From: Oceanobacillus indicireducens | Lineage (GTDB): Bacteria > Bacillota > Bacilli > Bacillales > Amphibacillaceae | Reading direction: 5' to 3' | Assembly (NCBI RefSeq): GCF_014647195.1 | Contig: NZ_BMOS01000001.1 | Coordinates: 164,453 to 228,452 of the forward strand | DNA length: 64,000 nt | Shown here: piece after piece, positions 37,094 through 46,463 of the stretch | Layout: every line of letters starts with the position of its first letter | Position numbering within the stretch: the stretch's first letter is position 1 | Notes under the pieces: generated by a model | Database searches by the model: none | What the model saw: the letters and a program-made list of their open reading frames with translations, nothing else | Told to the model about the DNA's origin: nothing | Translations under genes and position numbers: made by a program

Positions 37094-38004
37094 TTGATTT
37101 ACAAGTCGAATTGCCCGGCTTAAAATTAAAAAATCCTCTTATGCCTGCTTCGGGCTGCTTCGGGTTTGGCAGAGAGTATAGTAAATTTTATGACTTAAGC
37201 CTACTCGGTGCTGTCATGATGAAAGCTGCTACAGGGGAAGAGCGCTCAGGAAATCCAACACCAAGGGTTGCAGAAACGAGTAGTGGGATGCTGAATGCAA
37301 TTGGTTTACAGAATCCCGGAGTAGCTAAGATTATTAAAGAAGAAGTACCGTTTCTAGCAAATTATGATACAGCTGTCATAGCGAATGTTGCCGGTAGCAC
37401 AGTTGAAGAATATGAAGAAGTTGCAACTAAATTTAATCAAACCTCAGATGTGCATGCACTGGAACTAAATATTTCCTGCCCGAATGTGAAAGAAGGCGGG
37501 ATTCAATTTGGAACAGACCCTGAAATGGCAAAGCATGTTACAGAAAAGGTAAAGCAAGCAAGTAATAAACCGGTTTACGTAAAGCTTTCCCCGAATGTGT
37601 CTAATATTGTTGCGATGGCAAAAGCGGTGGAAGAAGCCGGTGCAGATGGACTGACGATGATTAATACCTTAACAGGCATGCAGTTGCATCTCCCGTCAAG
37701 GCGTCCACTTATTGCAAATAAAACAGGCGGTCTTTCCGGTCCGGCAATAAAGCCGATTGCAATCCGGATGATTTATGAGGTAAGACAAGCAACAAACATT
37801 CCGATTATCGGTATGGGGGGAATTCAAACGGCAGAAGATGTACTTGAATTCCTGCTCGCTGGAGCAAATGCAGTTGCAGTCGGAACAGCAAATTTCCAAA
37901 ATCCACTTATCCTTCCAGAACTTATTTCAGAGTTGCCGGAAGTACTGCGGAAATATGGTTTCAGCTCGGTTAAAGAAGCGGTTGGAAAGGCGGTTATTGA
38001 ATGA
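37090..38004 (+). CDS. pyrD: Dihydroorotate dehydrogenase B (NAD+), catalytic subunit PyrD
   Basis: The FMN-containing catalytic subunit of class 1B dihydroorotate dehydrogenase, 304 residues. Family blocks include [16 protein letters not shown] (about residues 16-31), [11 protein letters not shown] with the catalytic cysteine (about 127-137), [10 protein letters not shown] and [28 protein letters not shown]. Overlaps pyrK by ATGA and pairs with it functionally. Confidence 0.97.
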   Translation: MIDLQVELPGLKLKNPLMPASGCFGFGREYSKFYDLSLLGAVMMKAATGEERSGNPTPRVAETSSGMLNAIGLQNPGVAKIIKEEVPFLANYDTAVIANVAGSTVEEYEEVATKFNQTSDVHALELNISCPNVKEGGIQFGTDPEMAKHVTEKVKQASNKPVYVKLSPNVSNIVAMAKAVEEAGADGLTMINTLTGMQLHLPSRRPLIANKTGGLSGPAIKPIAIRMIYEVRQATNIPIIGMGGIQTAEDVLEFLLAGANAVAVGTANFQNPLILPELISELPEVLRKYGFSSVKEAVGKAVIE

Positions 38005-38708
38005 CGAACTCAATTTATCTAGCATTAGATTTTCCAGATTGGGAGGAAACGGAACAATTCCTTACCCGTTATAATTTGCAAGGTGTGCCGGTAAAAGTCG
38101 GGATGGAGCTTTTTTACAGGGAAGGAATCGCGATGATTGAAAAATTGAAGGCGAATAATCATTCGATTTTCCTTGATTTAAAACTCCATGATATCCCGAC
38201 AACGGTTCAACGGGCAATGAAGAATTTAGCGAAGTTGGATGTGGATATCGTCAATGTACATGCCCTTGGTGGTTCAGAAATGATCAAACGCGCGAAAGAG
38301 GGATTGCTTGCAGGTGGCGCTAGTCAAACGAAACTGCTTGCAGTTACAATACTTACGTCGATGAATGAGCGAGCCATGCAGGAGGAACTAGGGCTTCAAC
38401 TTGCATTGGATGAGCAGGTCGAGAAGCTAGCGAGCCTTTCTAATGCAAGTGGGGCTGACGGTGTTGTTTGTTCCGTTCACGAGGCAGAAGGAATTAAGCG
38501 ATTATGTGGGGATGACTTTTTAACGGTAACGCCAGGAATCCGTTTAAAGACATCTGAACGAGATGATCAAGAAAGGGTCGCAACTCCTTCTGAGGCAAGA
38601 CGATTAGGAGCCGACTACCTTGTGATGGGAAGAAGCATCACTAGAGCAGCTGATCCGAAAGCAGCTTATCATAAAGCGATAAAGGAGACTGTTATACATG
38701 GTAATTGA
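38001..38708 (+). CDS. pyrF: Orotidine 5'-phosphate decarboxylase
   Basis: Converts OMP to UMP. The 235-residue TIM-barrel protein carries the catalytic D-x-K-x-x-D motif as [13 protein letters not shown] (about residues 58-70), with [10 protein letters not shown] at the N-terminus and VTPGIRL (about 180-186) plus [12 protein letters not shown] near the end. It overlaps pyrD by ATGA and pyrE by 11 bp. Confidence 0.97.
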   Translation: MTNSIYLALDFPDWEETEQFLTRYNLQGVPVKVGMELFYREGIAMIEKLKANNHSIFLDLKLHDIPTTVQRAMKNLAKLDVDIVNVHALGGSEMIKRAKEGLLAGGASQTKLLAVTILTSMNERAMQEELGLQLALDEQVEKLASLSNASGADGVVCSVHEAEGIKRLCGDDFLTVTPGIRLKTSERDDQERVATPSEARRLGADYLVMGRSITRAADPKAAYHKAIKETVIHGN

Positions 38709-39315
38709 AAAAGAACTTGTCCAAGACTTACTGGATATTCGCGCAGTACAAATTAATGTGAAGGATTATTTCACTTGGACTTCTGGTGTGAAATCACCGA
38801 TTTATTGTGACAATCGACTAGTTATGTCATACCCGGAAATTCGCAAAAAAGTTACAGATGGATTTATCGCCCGACTAGAAGCAAATAATTGGAGGCCAGA
38901 CGTAATCGCCGGTTGTGCTACAGCAGGGATTCCGCACGCTGCATGGTTAAGCACTGCGCTTGACTTGCCGCTTGTTTATGTACGTTCCAAACCGAAAGCC
39001 CACGGGAAAGGAAATCAAATTGAAGGAATCATCGAGCCCGGTCAGCGTGTCGTTGTCATCGAAGACCTTATTTCGACAGGTGGATCCGCGATTCAAGCTG
39101 CACAAGCTCTCACTGCTGCTGGAGCAGATGTTACCGGTGTGTTGGCTATTTTTTCTTACGGATTAGAAAAGGCCTCGGCTAACTTCAAAGCAGCTAATTT
39201 CATTCACGAAACCGTAACGAATTTTGATGAACTACTAGAAGCATTAACGATCAGTGGTGAGTTAAGTAATGAAGAAATGCATGAATTATTAAACTGGCGA
39301 GATACATTAAACTAA
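38698..39315 (+). CDS. pyrE: Orotate phosphoribosyltransferase
   Basis: Adds ribose phosphate from PRPP to orotate. 205 residues. The PRPP motif is [19 protein letters not shown] (about residues 117-135), preceded by [16 protein letters not shown] and [17 protein letters not shown]. It is the last gene of the operon and is followed by a terminator. ATG 38698 is preceded by AAGGAG inside the end of pyrF. Confidence 0.97.
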   Translation: MVIEKELVQDLLDIRAVQINVKDYFTWTSGVKSPIYCDNRLVMSYPEIRKKVTDGFIARLEANNWRPDVIAGCATAGIPHAAWLSTALDLPLVYVRSKPKAHGKGNQIEGIIEPGQRVVVIEDLISTGGSAIQAAQALTAAGADVTGVLAIFSYGLEKASANFKAANFIHETVTNFDELLEALTISGELSNEEMHELLNWRDTLN

Positions 39316-39316
39316 C

Positions 39317-39352
39317 ACCGAGTGAAGGGAAATCCTTTCATTCGGTTTTTTT
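39317..39352 (+). terminator. Rho-independent terminator of the pyr operon
   Basis: ACCGAGTGAAGG and CCTTTCATTCGGT pair around a short loop, followed by seven T's. Confidence 0.93.
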
Positions 39353-39353
39353 A

Positions 39354-39529
39354 ACTCCGCTGTCCGAAACAGTAGTTATTCATGTTGTAACCAGTAAAAA
39401 CGATGATCCATCAAGCTTATAGTGGCAATTCTATCAACTTGATACGTTCTTCCAATAACTCATTCTTAAAACTAACGACTTATTCCTGTATTCCATGTAA
39501 AAGTTTGGACTCGCTCCTTTATTTCAATG
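39354..39529. other. Intergenic spacer without recognisable features
   Basis: AT-rich sequence after the pyr terminator. I see no coding frame, RNA gene or strong promoter in it. Confidence 0.5.
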
Positions 39530-40063
39530 CTCTAACCGCCGTTCAGTTGCCCGGGGGATAGATGTTTTCCCATTAAACTAAGATGAACGCACTGATGGGA
39601 AAATAACTCCGGGTTATTTTCCGATTAAAGTACGTTGAACGTACTAACGGGATAATAAAATTCGGTTATTTTCCCATTAAAGTGAGATGAAGGTGCAAAA
39701 GGGAGAATAAAACACGGTTATTTTCCGATTAAAGTAAGATGAACATGCTAACGGGAGAATAAAACACGGTTATTTTCCCATTAAAGTAAGATGTACATGC
39801 TAATGGGAGTGTAATCTGAAATAGTGAGCCAAATATGGCCTTTCCTCGGAGCAGTCCAGACACCTCGAGACTCCTGCGGGAGGCCGGCTAAGTACGGTCG
39901 CGTCCTGTGACCAATGCCGGCATTAAAACCTCCTGTTCGTCGATAGGCCTAGGTGAGACCCCTTAGTGCTCAGCCCGAGGAGGCTCACCAGCCGCTCAGC
40001 AGGTGCGAGAGGTGTCTGGACTGCGGACCTCCAGAAGTAAATTGCACACACTTACGTCAGTTG
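39530..40063 (-). repeat. Composite palindromic repeat element, copy III (inverted polarity, rearranged)
   Basis: The left end keeps the A-module start (GTTCAGTTGCCCGG at 39541-39554), but the rest of module A, including its right arm, is replaced by a tandem array (39560-39819). The conserved spacer (AATATGGCCTTTCCTCGGAGC) and a complete module B follow (39851-40024; arms GCAGTCCAGACACCT/AGGTGTCTGGACTGC). The inner end is CACTTACGTCAGTTG (40049-40063), diverged from the others. Module B contains the AGGAC-loop insert on the minus strand. No left inner end is present. The remaining sequence up to the LysR gene is AT-rich and unremarkable. Confidence 0.8.
39560..39819 (+). repeat. Tandem array of five 52-bp units inside repeat copy III
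   Basis: Units start at 39560, 39612, 39664, 39716 and 39768, exactly 52 bp apart. Most begin GGTTATTTTCC(C/G)ATTAAAGT and end GGGAGAATAAAACAC; the first and last are diverged. Each unit can fold around TCCCATTA...TAATGGGA or, in the second, around AGTACGT/ACGTACT. There are no variable spacers, so it is not a CRISPR array. Confidence 0.9.
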
Positions 40064-40219
40064 AAAGTCAGTGGGTGATAGGAGTAATTTCCTTTTTCTA
40101 TTTTACGAGAATTAAATTGTAAATTCATTAAACTGTCAGTTTTCACCTGTACCGATTTACTGAATCTTATCCGTGATTCCTTTATAATAGATGTATCCAA
40201 ATCAAATAAGGGTGTTAAC

Positions 40220-41080
40220 ATGAAAATAACGGACTATGAACTATTGATCAAACTAAATGAAATTGGCACGATTCGTGGCACTGCAAAGGTTGTGCTCATT
40301 TCACAACCGGCCGTTACCCAGCGCTTAAAATACATTGAAGAATATTTCGGAGTACAAATATTTTTAAGAACATCCAAACGTTTAAAACTTACTCCAGCAG
40401 GTGAAATTATTTTAGAGCACGCAAAAGAGGTAATCGAGAGAGAAGAATATATATTAAATAAACTTGCAAAGTCTAGTAAAGAAGTACATGGAACACTGTC
40501 AATCGCCTGTTCATCACTAATTAGTCAACGCTTTCTACCAAAGATTTTAGGAGCATACACAAATCAGTTTCCAAAAGTTGCTATCGATCTAGTAACAGGT
40601 ATTAGTGAAGATATTCGACTTGATCATAAAAATTACGATGTCTGCATTATCCGAGGCGATAAATTAAAGGAAAGTACCTGTATACGTCTATTTGCCGACC
40701 CTCTTTATATTTTTGACACTGAACCATTTCCAGAAGATGGTGTGAAGGAAAGGCCTTTGATTTCATTTAAAAGTGATGATAGTATGCATGAATTAGTTGA
40801 TAACTGGCTTTACTATCAGCAAGCATCAATTAAACCGCTGAAGACGATGACGGTAGATCAAATTGAGACGTGTAAGCAATTCATGAAGCAGGGAATAGGT
40901 ATGGCGGTTCTGCCCAAGAGTGTTTCGGATTCCATGATGGAAGAATATCCGCATCTTCCTCTCATGTTGGATGGAAAAAGCGTCACTCGTGATACATGGG
41001 TTTGTTATCAGGAAGATTCAAGACAACTGCCACAAGTGAATCATTTTATTGAAGCATTGACTGCTACTATATTTCTATAA
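40220..41080 (+). CDS. LysR-family transcriptional regulator
   Basis: The 286-residue protein has the LysR N-terminal winged helix-turn-helix (about residues 1-62: NEIGTIRGTAKVVLISQPAVTQRLKYIEEYFGVQIFLRTSKRLKLTPAGE) and a periplasmic-binding-like effector domain (about 88-286). It stands upstream of ohr on the same strand, 60 bp away, and may regulate it. OhrR (MarR family) is the usual ohr regulator, so the pairing is unusual. The effector cannot be inferred. ATG 40220 follows AAGGGTG. B. subtilis has the cysH operon at this location. Confidence 0.88.
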   Translation: MKITDYELLIKLNEIGTIRGTAKVVLISQPAVTQRLKYIEEYFGVQIFLRTSKRLKLTPAGEIILEHAKEVIEREEYILNKLAKSSKEVHGTLSIACSSLISQRFLPKILGAYTNQFPKVAIDLVTGISEDIRLDHKNYDVCIIRGDKLKESTCIRLFADPLYIFDTEPFPEDGVKERPLISFKSDDSMHELVDNWLYYQQASIKPLKTMTVDQIETCKQFMKQGIGMAVLPKSVSDSMMEEYPHLPLMLDGKSVTRDTWVCYQEDSRQLPQVNHFIEALTATIFL

Positions 41081-41140
41081 TGTTTTATCTTTCTATAAAT
41101 GTGGAAGATATATACTATATTAGAAAAGGAGTGGTAGTTA

Positions 41141-41563
41141 ATGAGTGATGTACTCTTCACTTCAAGTGCAACAGCTAAAAATGGACGGGAAGGTCATGTG
41201 CAATCTTCGGATGGCATACTAGACCTTGAACTTGTTAATCCCTTGCAGGATAAGAATGGGAAAGGATCGAATCCAGAGCAATTATTTGCGGCTGGATATT
41301 CCGCTTGTTTTGACGGGGCATTGAACCTCATTGCCTCCAAAAAAGATAAACGGATTGATTCGGAAACGACTGCTGAGGTTAGTTTTATGAAGGACGAAAG
41401 TGATGGTGGCAATAAAATAGGCGTGACGTTGAAAGTTAAAATCAGCGGTGTCAGCCCAGAAGATGCCGAGGAACTAGTTCAAGCGGCACATCAAGCTTGT
41501 CCTTATTCCAAAGCAACAAGAGGAAATGTTGATGTCAAACTAGTTCCACAAGCAGTAGAATAA
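41141..41563 (+). CDS. Organic hydroperoxide resistance protein (Ohr/OsmC family)
   Basis: Ohr reduces organic peroxides with two reactive cysteines and lipoyl or dithiol partners. The 140-residue protein has both: the peroxidatic cysteine in AAGYSACFDGAL (about residue 52) and the resolving one in HQACPYSKATRGN (about 116). NPEQLFAAGY is another Ohr-type mark. ATG 41141 follows AAAGGAG. A strong hairpin terminator follows. Substrate preference is known from the family only. Confidence 0.93.
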   Translation: MSDVLFTSSATAKNGREGHVQSSDGILDLELVNPLQDKNGKGSNPEQLFAAGYSACFDGALNLIASKKDKRIDSETTAEVSFMKDESDGGNKIGVTLKVKISGVSPEDAEELVQAAHQACPYSKATRGNVDVKLVPQAVE

Positions 41564-41570
41564 CTAATAC

Positions 41571-41619
41571 ACACAGAAAAGGATTATTCCCTCTCATAAG
41601 GAATAATCCTTTTCTGTGT
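41571..41619. terminator. Long hairpin terminator between ohr and rqcH
   Basis: A 20-bp perfect stem: left arm 41571-41590 and right arm 41600-41619, with a 9-nt loop. T-rich stretches are in the stem rather than after it. It lies between convergent genes and could serve both. Confidence 0.75.
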
Positions 41620-41770
41620 CTGATCACCTAGATTTACATATAGGGTTAGAACGTTCTACCGGAAGTCCAAGATAGAGTCTCAACGTATCGGATCCCAGGA
41701 TACACTTTAATTTGTTTTCCATTCATATCGAATCAATTGGAGTAGTATAAATGTATTCAGTGTCGAAAAA

Positions 41771-43480
41771 TTACTTTTTCTGTCGATGTTGCTCTACGAA
41801 TTTGGCGGAGGGGGTGACGAATAGGGTTTTTTGGTTGTCGTAGGTGACATAGCCTGGTTTCGCCCCGTTTGGTTTTTTCACATGACGAATCAACGTGTAA
41901 TCCACTGGAACCGAGGAGGAATTTTGTGACTTGCTGAAATAAGCTGCAAGTTTCGCCGCCTCGAGTAACGTTTCCTCACTGGGGTCTGTATGCCGAATAA
42001 CAACATGTGAGCCCGGTATATCCTTCGTATGCAGCCAAATCTCATCGCGGCGTGCGAGCCTCATCGTTAAATACTCATTTTGTTTATTATTCTTACCAAC
42101 AAGAATTTCCGTTCCATCAGAAGCGATAAATGTTTCCGGTACCGGTTTGTGAACCTTGTTCTTCCGGCTTTTTGTCCGTTGTTTTCTTAAATACCCTTCA
42201 TCCCTAAGTTCTTCTCTAATTTCCTCAATATCCTCTTCCCCAGCCACATCAATCTGTTGTAGCAGCCGATCAAAGTAATCAATTTCTTCTTGCGTTTTTT
42301 TAATTTCTGTCTGAACAATTTTTCGTGAATTCTTCAGCTTTTGGTAATTCTTAAAGAAGCGCTGGGCATTTTCACTAGGTGAAATTTGCGGATTAAGTTC
42401 GATTTCCACTTCATTCTGTTCCGGATCATAATAATCGATTACTTTTACAACCGTGTCTCCTGGCTTTACAAGATGGAGATGAGCGGTCAGCAGTTCGCCG
42501 TATTTTTGGTAGACATCCGCTTTTTCAGCTTTTTTCAATGTTTGGTAATGTTTTTTTAATTTCCGTTCGTTTTTATTTATTTCATTACGGATGAAGCGGG
42601 AAAGATCTTTCGCTTGTTGCTTCACTCTGTCTCTTTCGGCTTTTCCGGAATAGAAGCTGTCTAGCATCTCGCTTACCGAATTGAAATTTTGTTTTGTTAG
42701 TTTGTCTACTGTAATTTCTATAACATGGTAATCTTCACGATCATTTATATAGATTGTCGGTTGAAAGTTATTTGCAATCACGTCGTGGTTAATTTCTTCA
42801 AACTTATCCTTATAAACGGACATATCACCAAGTTTAGCCCTTCTCACAATTTCTTTCGTGATAAAAGGAGAGTAGCCCGTAAGATGCAGGACAAGTTGTC
42901 TGTCTATTTTACCAGCATTGAAATCAATCCGTTTAATTAGATCCTCACCATCAATTTCTAATGGATTCAACTTATCTTGCTCAGGCGGCTTAATATAGTC
43001 ATGTCCTGGAAGAATGGTCCTATGGCGGTTCTGTGCCATGGAAATATGTTTCATGCTGTCAATAATTTTCCCTGTCTCTTCGTTAACGAGAATGATATTA
43101 CTATGTCTTCCCATCAGCTCAACAATTAACTGTTTCTCACTTTGGTCACCGATTTCATTTCTTGTAGTAAAAGAAAAAGTTATGACGCGTTCCAAACGAT
43201 CTTGCTCAATCGAATTTATCGTTGCGCCACCAAGGTGCTTTCTAAGCACCATACAAAACATCGGCGGCTCTTTCGGATTGATGTAACTGTCCTTTGTAAT
43301 ATGGATCCGTGCATACGTTGGATGTATGGAAAAGAGTAGGCTTTGGTTAACTCCTTGACTCCGAATCGTAAAAATAAGTTCTTGGGCTGTCGGTTGGTAG
43401 ATCTTTGAAATTTTCCCCGGTAGTAATAGATCTTGTAATTCATTTGTTACTGCTCGTGTAACAATACCGTCAAATGGCAT
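41771..43480 (-). CDS. rqcH: Rqc2/NEMF-family ribosome quality control protein RqcH
   Basis: RqcH binds 50S subunits obstructed by nascent chains and recruits tRNA-Ala to add alanine tails that mark the chain for degradation. This 569-residue protein has the NFACT-N domain (MPFDGIVTRAVTNEL, then EPPMFCMVLRKHLGGA and ELMGRHSNIILVN), central coiled coils (about 270-430) and the NFACT-R domain (DEIWLHTKDIPGSHVVIRH, about 485-503). ATG 43480 is chosen since GAGGTGATT lies just before it; a GTG three codons upstream overlaps that site. The motif reported as D97-R98 in B. subtilis RqcH aligns here with E97-R98. Equivalent to yloA in synteny. Confidence 0.94.
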   Translation of the reverse strand: MPFDGIVTRAVTNELQDLLLPGKISKIYQPTAQELIFTIRSQGVNQSLLFSIHPTYARIHITKDSYINPKEPPMFCMVLRKHLGGATINSIEQDRLERVITFSFTTRNEIGDQSEKQLIVELMGRHSNIILVNEETGKIIDSMKHISMAQNRHRTILPGHDYIKPPEQDKLNPLEIDGEDLIKRIDFNAGKIDRQLVLHLTGYSPFITKEIVRRAKLGDMSVYKDKFEEINHDVIANNFQPTIYINDREDYHVIEITVDKLTKQNFNSVSEMLDSFYSGKAERDRVKQQAKDLSRFIRNEINKNERKLKKHYQTLKKAEKADVYQKYGELLTAHLHLVKPGDTVVKVIDYYDPEQNEVEIELNPQISPSENAQRFFKNYQKLKNSRKIVQTEIKKTQEEIDYFDRLLQQIDVAGEEDIEEIREELRDEGYLRKQRTKSRKNKVHKPVPETFIASDGTEILVGKNNKQNEYLTMRLARRDEIWLHTKDIPGSHVVIRHTDPSEETLLEAAKLAAYFSKSQNSSSVPVDYTLIRHVKKPNGAKPGYVTYDNQKTLFVTPSAKFVEQHRQKK

Positions 43481-43574
43481 ATCAATCACCTCATTGTAAA
43501 TTATAGCATTAATTGAACGAGTACGGCATATAGATGGGGTAGAAGTGGATTAGTAAAGGGTTGGAGGAATGCTG

Positions 43575-46232
43575 ATGAAATGGTATCAATTAGATATAGA
43601 TGAGGTCGAGAAAAAATTACAGGTTACTATCCCACAAGGAATAACTGAAGAACAAGTACAAGCAAGAAGAAAGAAATTTGGAGCGAACGAACTTGATGCC
43701 CAGAAGAAGCAATCCCGCTGGCTGCTGTTTCTGAAGCAATTTCAGGATTTCATGGTCCTCGTGCTATTAGGGGCCACATTAATTGCCGGTTTGCTCGGTG
43801 AATATGTCGATGCGATAGCGATTATGATTATCGTACTTGTAAATGGGTGCATCGGCTATTTTCAGGAACAGAAAGCGGAGGATTCCCTTGAGAAAATTAA
43901 ACAATTATCAGCACCTTTAAGTAATGTGAAAAGAAATGGGAAATGGCATAAAATAAATTCACGTGAACTCGTTGCAGGGGATATAGTGAGAATACAAAGC
44001 GGTGACCGAATCCCCGCAGATATCCGAATTGTGGAAGCGAACAGTCTAGAAATTGAGGAATCAGCGTTGACTGGTGAATCCTTACCCGTCGCCAAAATTG
44101 GACAGGCTATGACGGAGACCGATCTCGACCCGCAGGACCAGCTGAATATGGCGTTCATGGGTACTTTAGTAACGAAGGGACAAGGAATTGGTATTGTCAC
44201 AAGGACAGGCATGCAGACAGAAATGGGTAAAATTGCATCCTTAATAATGACAACGAAGAAGATTATGACACCGCTCGAACGGAAATTAGCGGAATTAGGT
44301 AAAGTTTTAATCATCGTCGCATTTCTCCTCACTGCATTGGTTGTTATTCTTGGAATTTTACAGGGTAGACCGCTTTATCATATGGTTCTAGCTGGCGTTT
44401 CCTTAGCAGTGGCAGCGATTCCAGAAGGCTTACCAGCAATTGTAACTGTTGCTCTATCCCTCGGTGTACAAAGAATGATTAAACGGAAAGCGATTGTTCG
44501 CAAGCTATCTTCCGTTGAAACATTAGGTTCTGCTTCGGTAATCTGTTCAGATAAGACGGGCACGATGACGGAGAATCAGATGACCGTTAAGAAGCTCTAT
44601 CTGAACGGAGAATTCCTTCATTTAACAGGAGAAGGTTACCAGGTTAATGGAGAAATTTTGAATGGAGATCAAACTGTCGATGGGGATCATCCGAACTTGG
44701 ATGCGATGCTTCGTTACGGCATTCTTTGTAATCAGGCAAATTTAAAGTTACAAGATGGACAATATACAATCGATGGCGATCCCGTTGATGGAGCCTTACT
44801 TGTCGCAGCTCGGAAATTCGGATTAAATGAAGCAATAAAAGCGGAATATCAGTTAGTGAAGGAATTTCCTTTTGACTCGGAAAGAAAGCGGATGAGTGTC
44901 GTTGTGGAAGATGAGAATGGCAGACGTTTCCTCATCGTAAAAGGAGCACCTGATGTATTGCTGCCTAGGTCTTCGTTCTATTTAACGAAAGATGGTAGAA
45001 AAGTCCTTGATTTAACGGGGAAAGATAAATTCAATCAAGCAATAGAGCGGATGGCAAGTGATGCTTTAAGGATTATTGGAATCGGTATGCGTCCTCTACA
45101 AAAAGGTGAGCTGCTTGATGATGCCGCGTTCCTAGAAACAGAAATAACTTTTATCGGATTATATGGGATGATCGATCCTCCGCGTAAAGAAGTAAAACCA
45201 GCCATCCTTGCTTGTAGACAAGCTGGAATCAAGACAGTAATGATCACTGGAGATCATGCGAATACTGCTACTGCAATAGCAAAAGAACTGGAATTACTCC
45301 CTGAATCGGGGCGTGTCGTGTCTGGAAGCGAATTAAATCAGTTGAACCAGCAAGAATTGGAAAAACAAATTGAAGAGATTTATGTTTTCGCTAGAGTAAC
45401 CCCGGAACACAAACTAAGAATTGTAAAAGCTTTCCAGAGCAGAGGACATGTTGTGGCTATGACAGGGGACGGCGTGAATGATGCTCCATCTATCAAAGCT
45501 GCAGATATCGGCATTAGTATGGGGATTAGCGGGACCGATGTAACGAAAGAAGCTTCATCCCTCGTTCTGATGGATGATAACTTTGCAACGATCAAAGCAG
45601 CAATTGATGAAGGAAGGAATATCTATGAGAATATCCGGAAGTTCATTCGCTATTTACTAGCCTCGAATGTTGGAGAAATCCTTGTCATGCTATTTGCTGT
45701 CATGCTTAAAATGCCACTGCCACTTGTCCCAGTGCAAATACTGTGGGTAAACCTTGTAACAGATGGATTGCCGGCAATGGCACTCGGTATGGATACATCC
45801 GAGGAAGATGTTATGAAACGAAAGCCGCGTAATCCGAGAGAGGGTATTTTTGCAAGAGGTCTTGGTTATAAAATCGTCAGTAGAGGTATTTTGATCGGTC
45901 TCGTGTCTTTAATTGCTTTCCTGTTCGCCTATCATAATGATCCGGATAATCTCACTTATGCACGGACGATGACCTTTACTACACTTGTCATGGCACAGCT
46001 CATTCATGTATTTGAATGTCGGAGTGAAAAATCCATTTTTGCTCGGAATCCCTTTGAAAATAAATATTTACTATTTGCCGTTCTTTCATCTGTCCTGCTA
46101 TTGCTCATTGTCGTATATTGGCCACCACTTCAACCAATATTCCATACTACTGCACTTGGAGTATTAGATTGGCTGATTGTGCTTGTGTTAAGTTTATTGC
46201 CGACGATTCTATTCGCTTATACGAAGAAATAA
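43575..46232 (+). CDS. yloB: Calcium-transporting P-type ATPase (SERCA-like, YloB)
   Basis: P2A-type ATPase of 885 residues that probably pumps Ca2+ out of the cytoplasm. It shows ten membrane helices and the phosphorylation motif CSDKTGTMTENQ with D326. Also visible are TGES (ESALTGESLPV), the helix 4 PEGLPA (AAIPEGLPAIVTVALSL) with the calcium-coordinating glutamate, and MVTGDGVND-type AMTGDGVNDAPSIK. It is near-identical in plan to B. subtilis YloB, which is expressed in sporulation. ATG 43575 is best spaced from GGAGG; ATG 43569 two codons earlier is possible. It is divergent from rqcH, with 94 bp between the two start codons. Confidence 0.95.
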   Translation: MKWYQLDIDEVEKKLQVTIPQGITEEQVQARRKKFGANELDAQKKQSRWLLFLKQFQDFMVLVLLGATLIAGLLGEYVDAIAIMIIVLVNGCIGYFQEQKAEDSLEKIKQLSAPLSNVKRNGKWHKINSRELVAGDIVRIQSGDRIPADIRIVEANSLEIEESALTGESLPVAKIGQAMTETDLDPQDQLNMAFMGTLVTKGQGIGIVTRTGMQTEMGKIASLIMTTKKIMTPLERKLAELGKVLIIVAFLLTALVVILGILQGRPLYHMVLAGVSLAVAAIPEGLPAIVTVALSLGVQRMIKRKAIVRKLSSVETLGSASVICSDKTGTMTENQMTVKKLYLNGEFLHLTGEGYQVNGEILNGDQTVDGDHPNLDAMLRYGILCNQANLKLQDGQYTIDGDPVDGALLVAARKFGLNEAIKAEYQLVKEFPFDSERKRMSVVVEDENGRRFLIVKGAPDVLLPRSSFYLTKDGRKVLDLTGKDKFNQAIERMASDALRIIGIGMRPLQKGELLDDAAFLETEITFIGLYGMIDPPRKEVKPAILACRQAGIKTVMITGDHANTATAIAKELELLPESGRVVSGSELNQLNQQELEKQIEEIYVFARVTPEHKLRIVKAFQSRGHVVAMTGDGVNDAPSIKAADIGISMGISGTDVTKEASSLVLMDDNFATIKAAIDEGRNIYENIRKFIRYLLASNVGEILVMLFAVMLKMPLPLVPVQILWVNLVTDGLPAMALGMDTSEEDVMKRKPRNPREGIFARGLGYKIVSRGILIGLVSLIAFLFAYHNDPDNLTYARTMTFTTLVMAQLIHVFECRSEKSIFARNPFENKYLLFAVLSSVLLLLIVVYWPPLQPIFHTTALGVLDWLIVLVLSLLPTILFAYTKK

Positions 46233-46463
46233 ATCCTGCCCGGTTTTCCTCTTGCACTGTTGCAAGAAGAATCCGGGTATGTTTCATTACAGAAATAAGA
46301 AATCGTGGTAAGGTATACATAACTCAACTTTTTTGCCTGAAATAGTTATCTTAAGGAAAAATTAGTAAAACTGACGATTCATTATAATTATAGACAAGGT
46401 TCTAAACTTAGTTCGTTTTACCTTTAATTCCCTTTCAAAAGGTAACCGAAAAAACTACTGACT
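46233..46463. other. Intergenic stretch with a hairpin after yloB
   Basis: CCCGGTTTTCCTCTTGCA pairs imperfectly with TGCAAGAAGAATCCGGG (46239-46277). No T run follows, so termination is uncertain. ACTCAACTTTTTT at 46322 resembles the outer end of repeat copies I and II but is 140 bp from the inner end of copy IV. Nothing else is seen. Confidence 0.45.

Noticed and set aside
39560..39819. CRISPR array
   Set aside because: Units are contiguous 52-bp repeats without unique spacers, and no cas genes are present.
46239..46277. Rho-independent terminator of yloB
   Set aside because: A good hairpin exists but no T run follows; left as a hairpin of unknown role.
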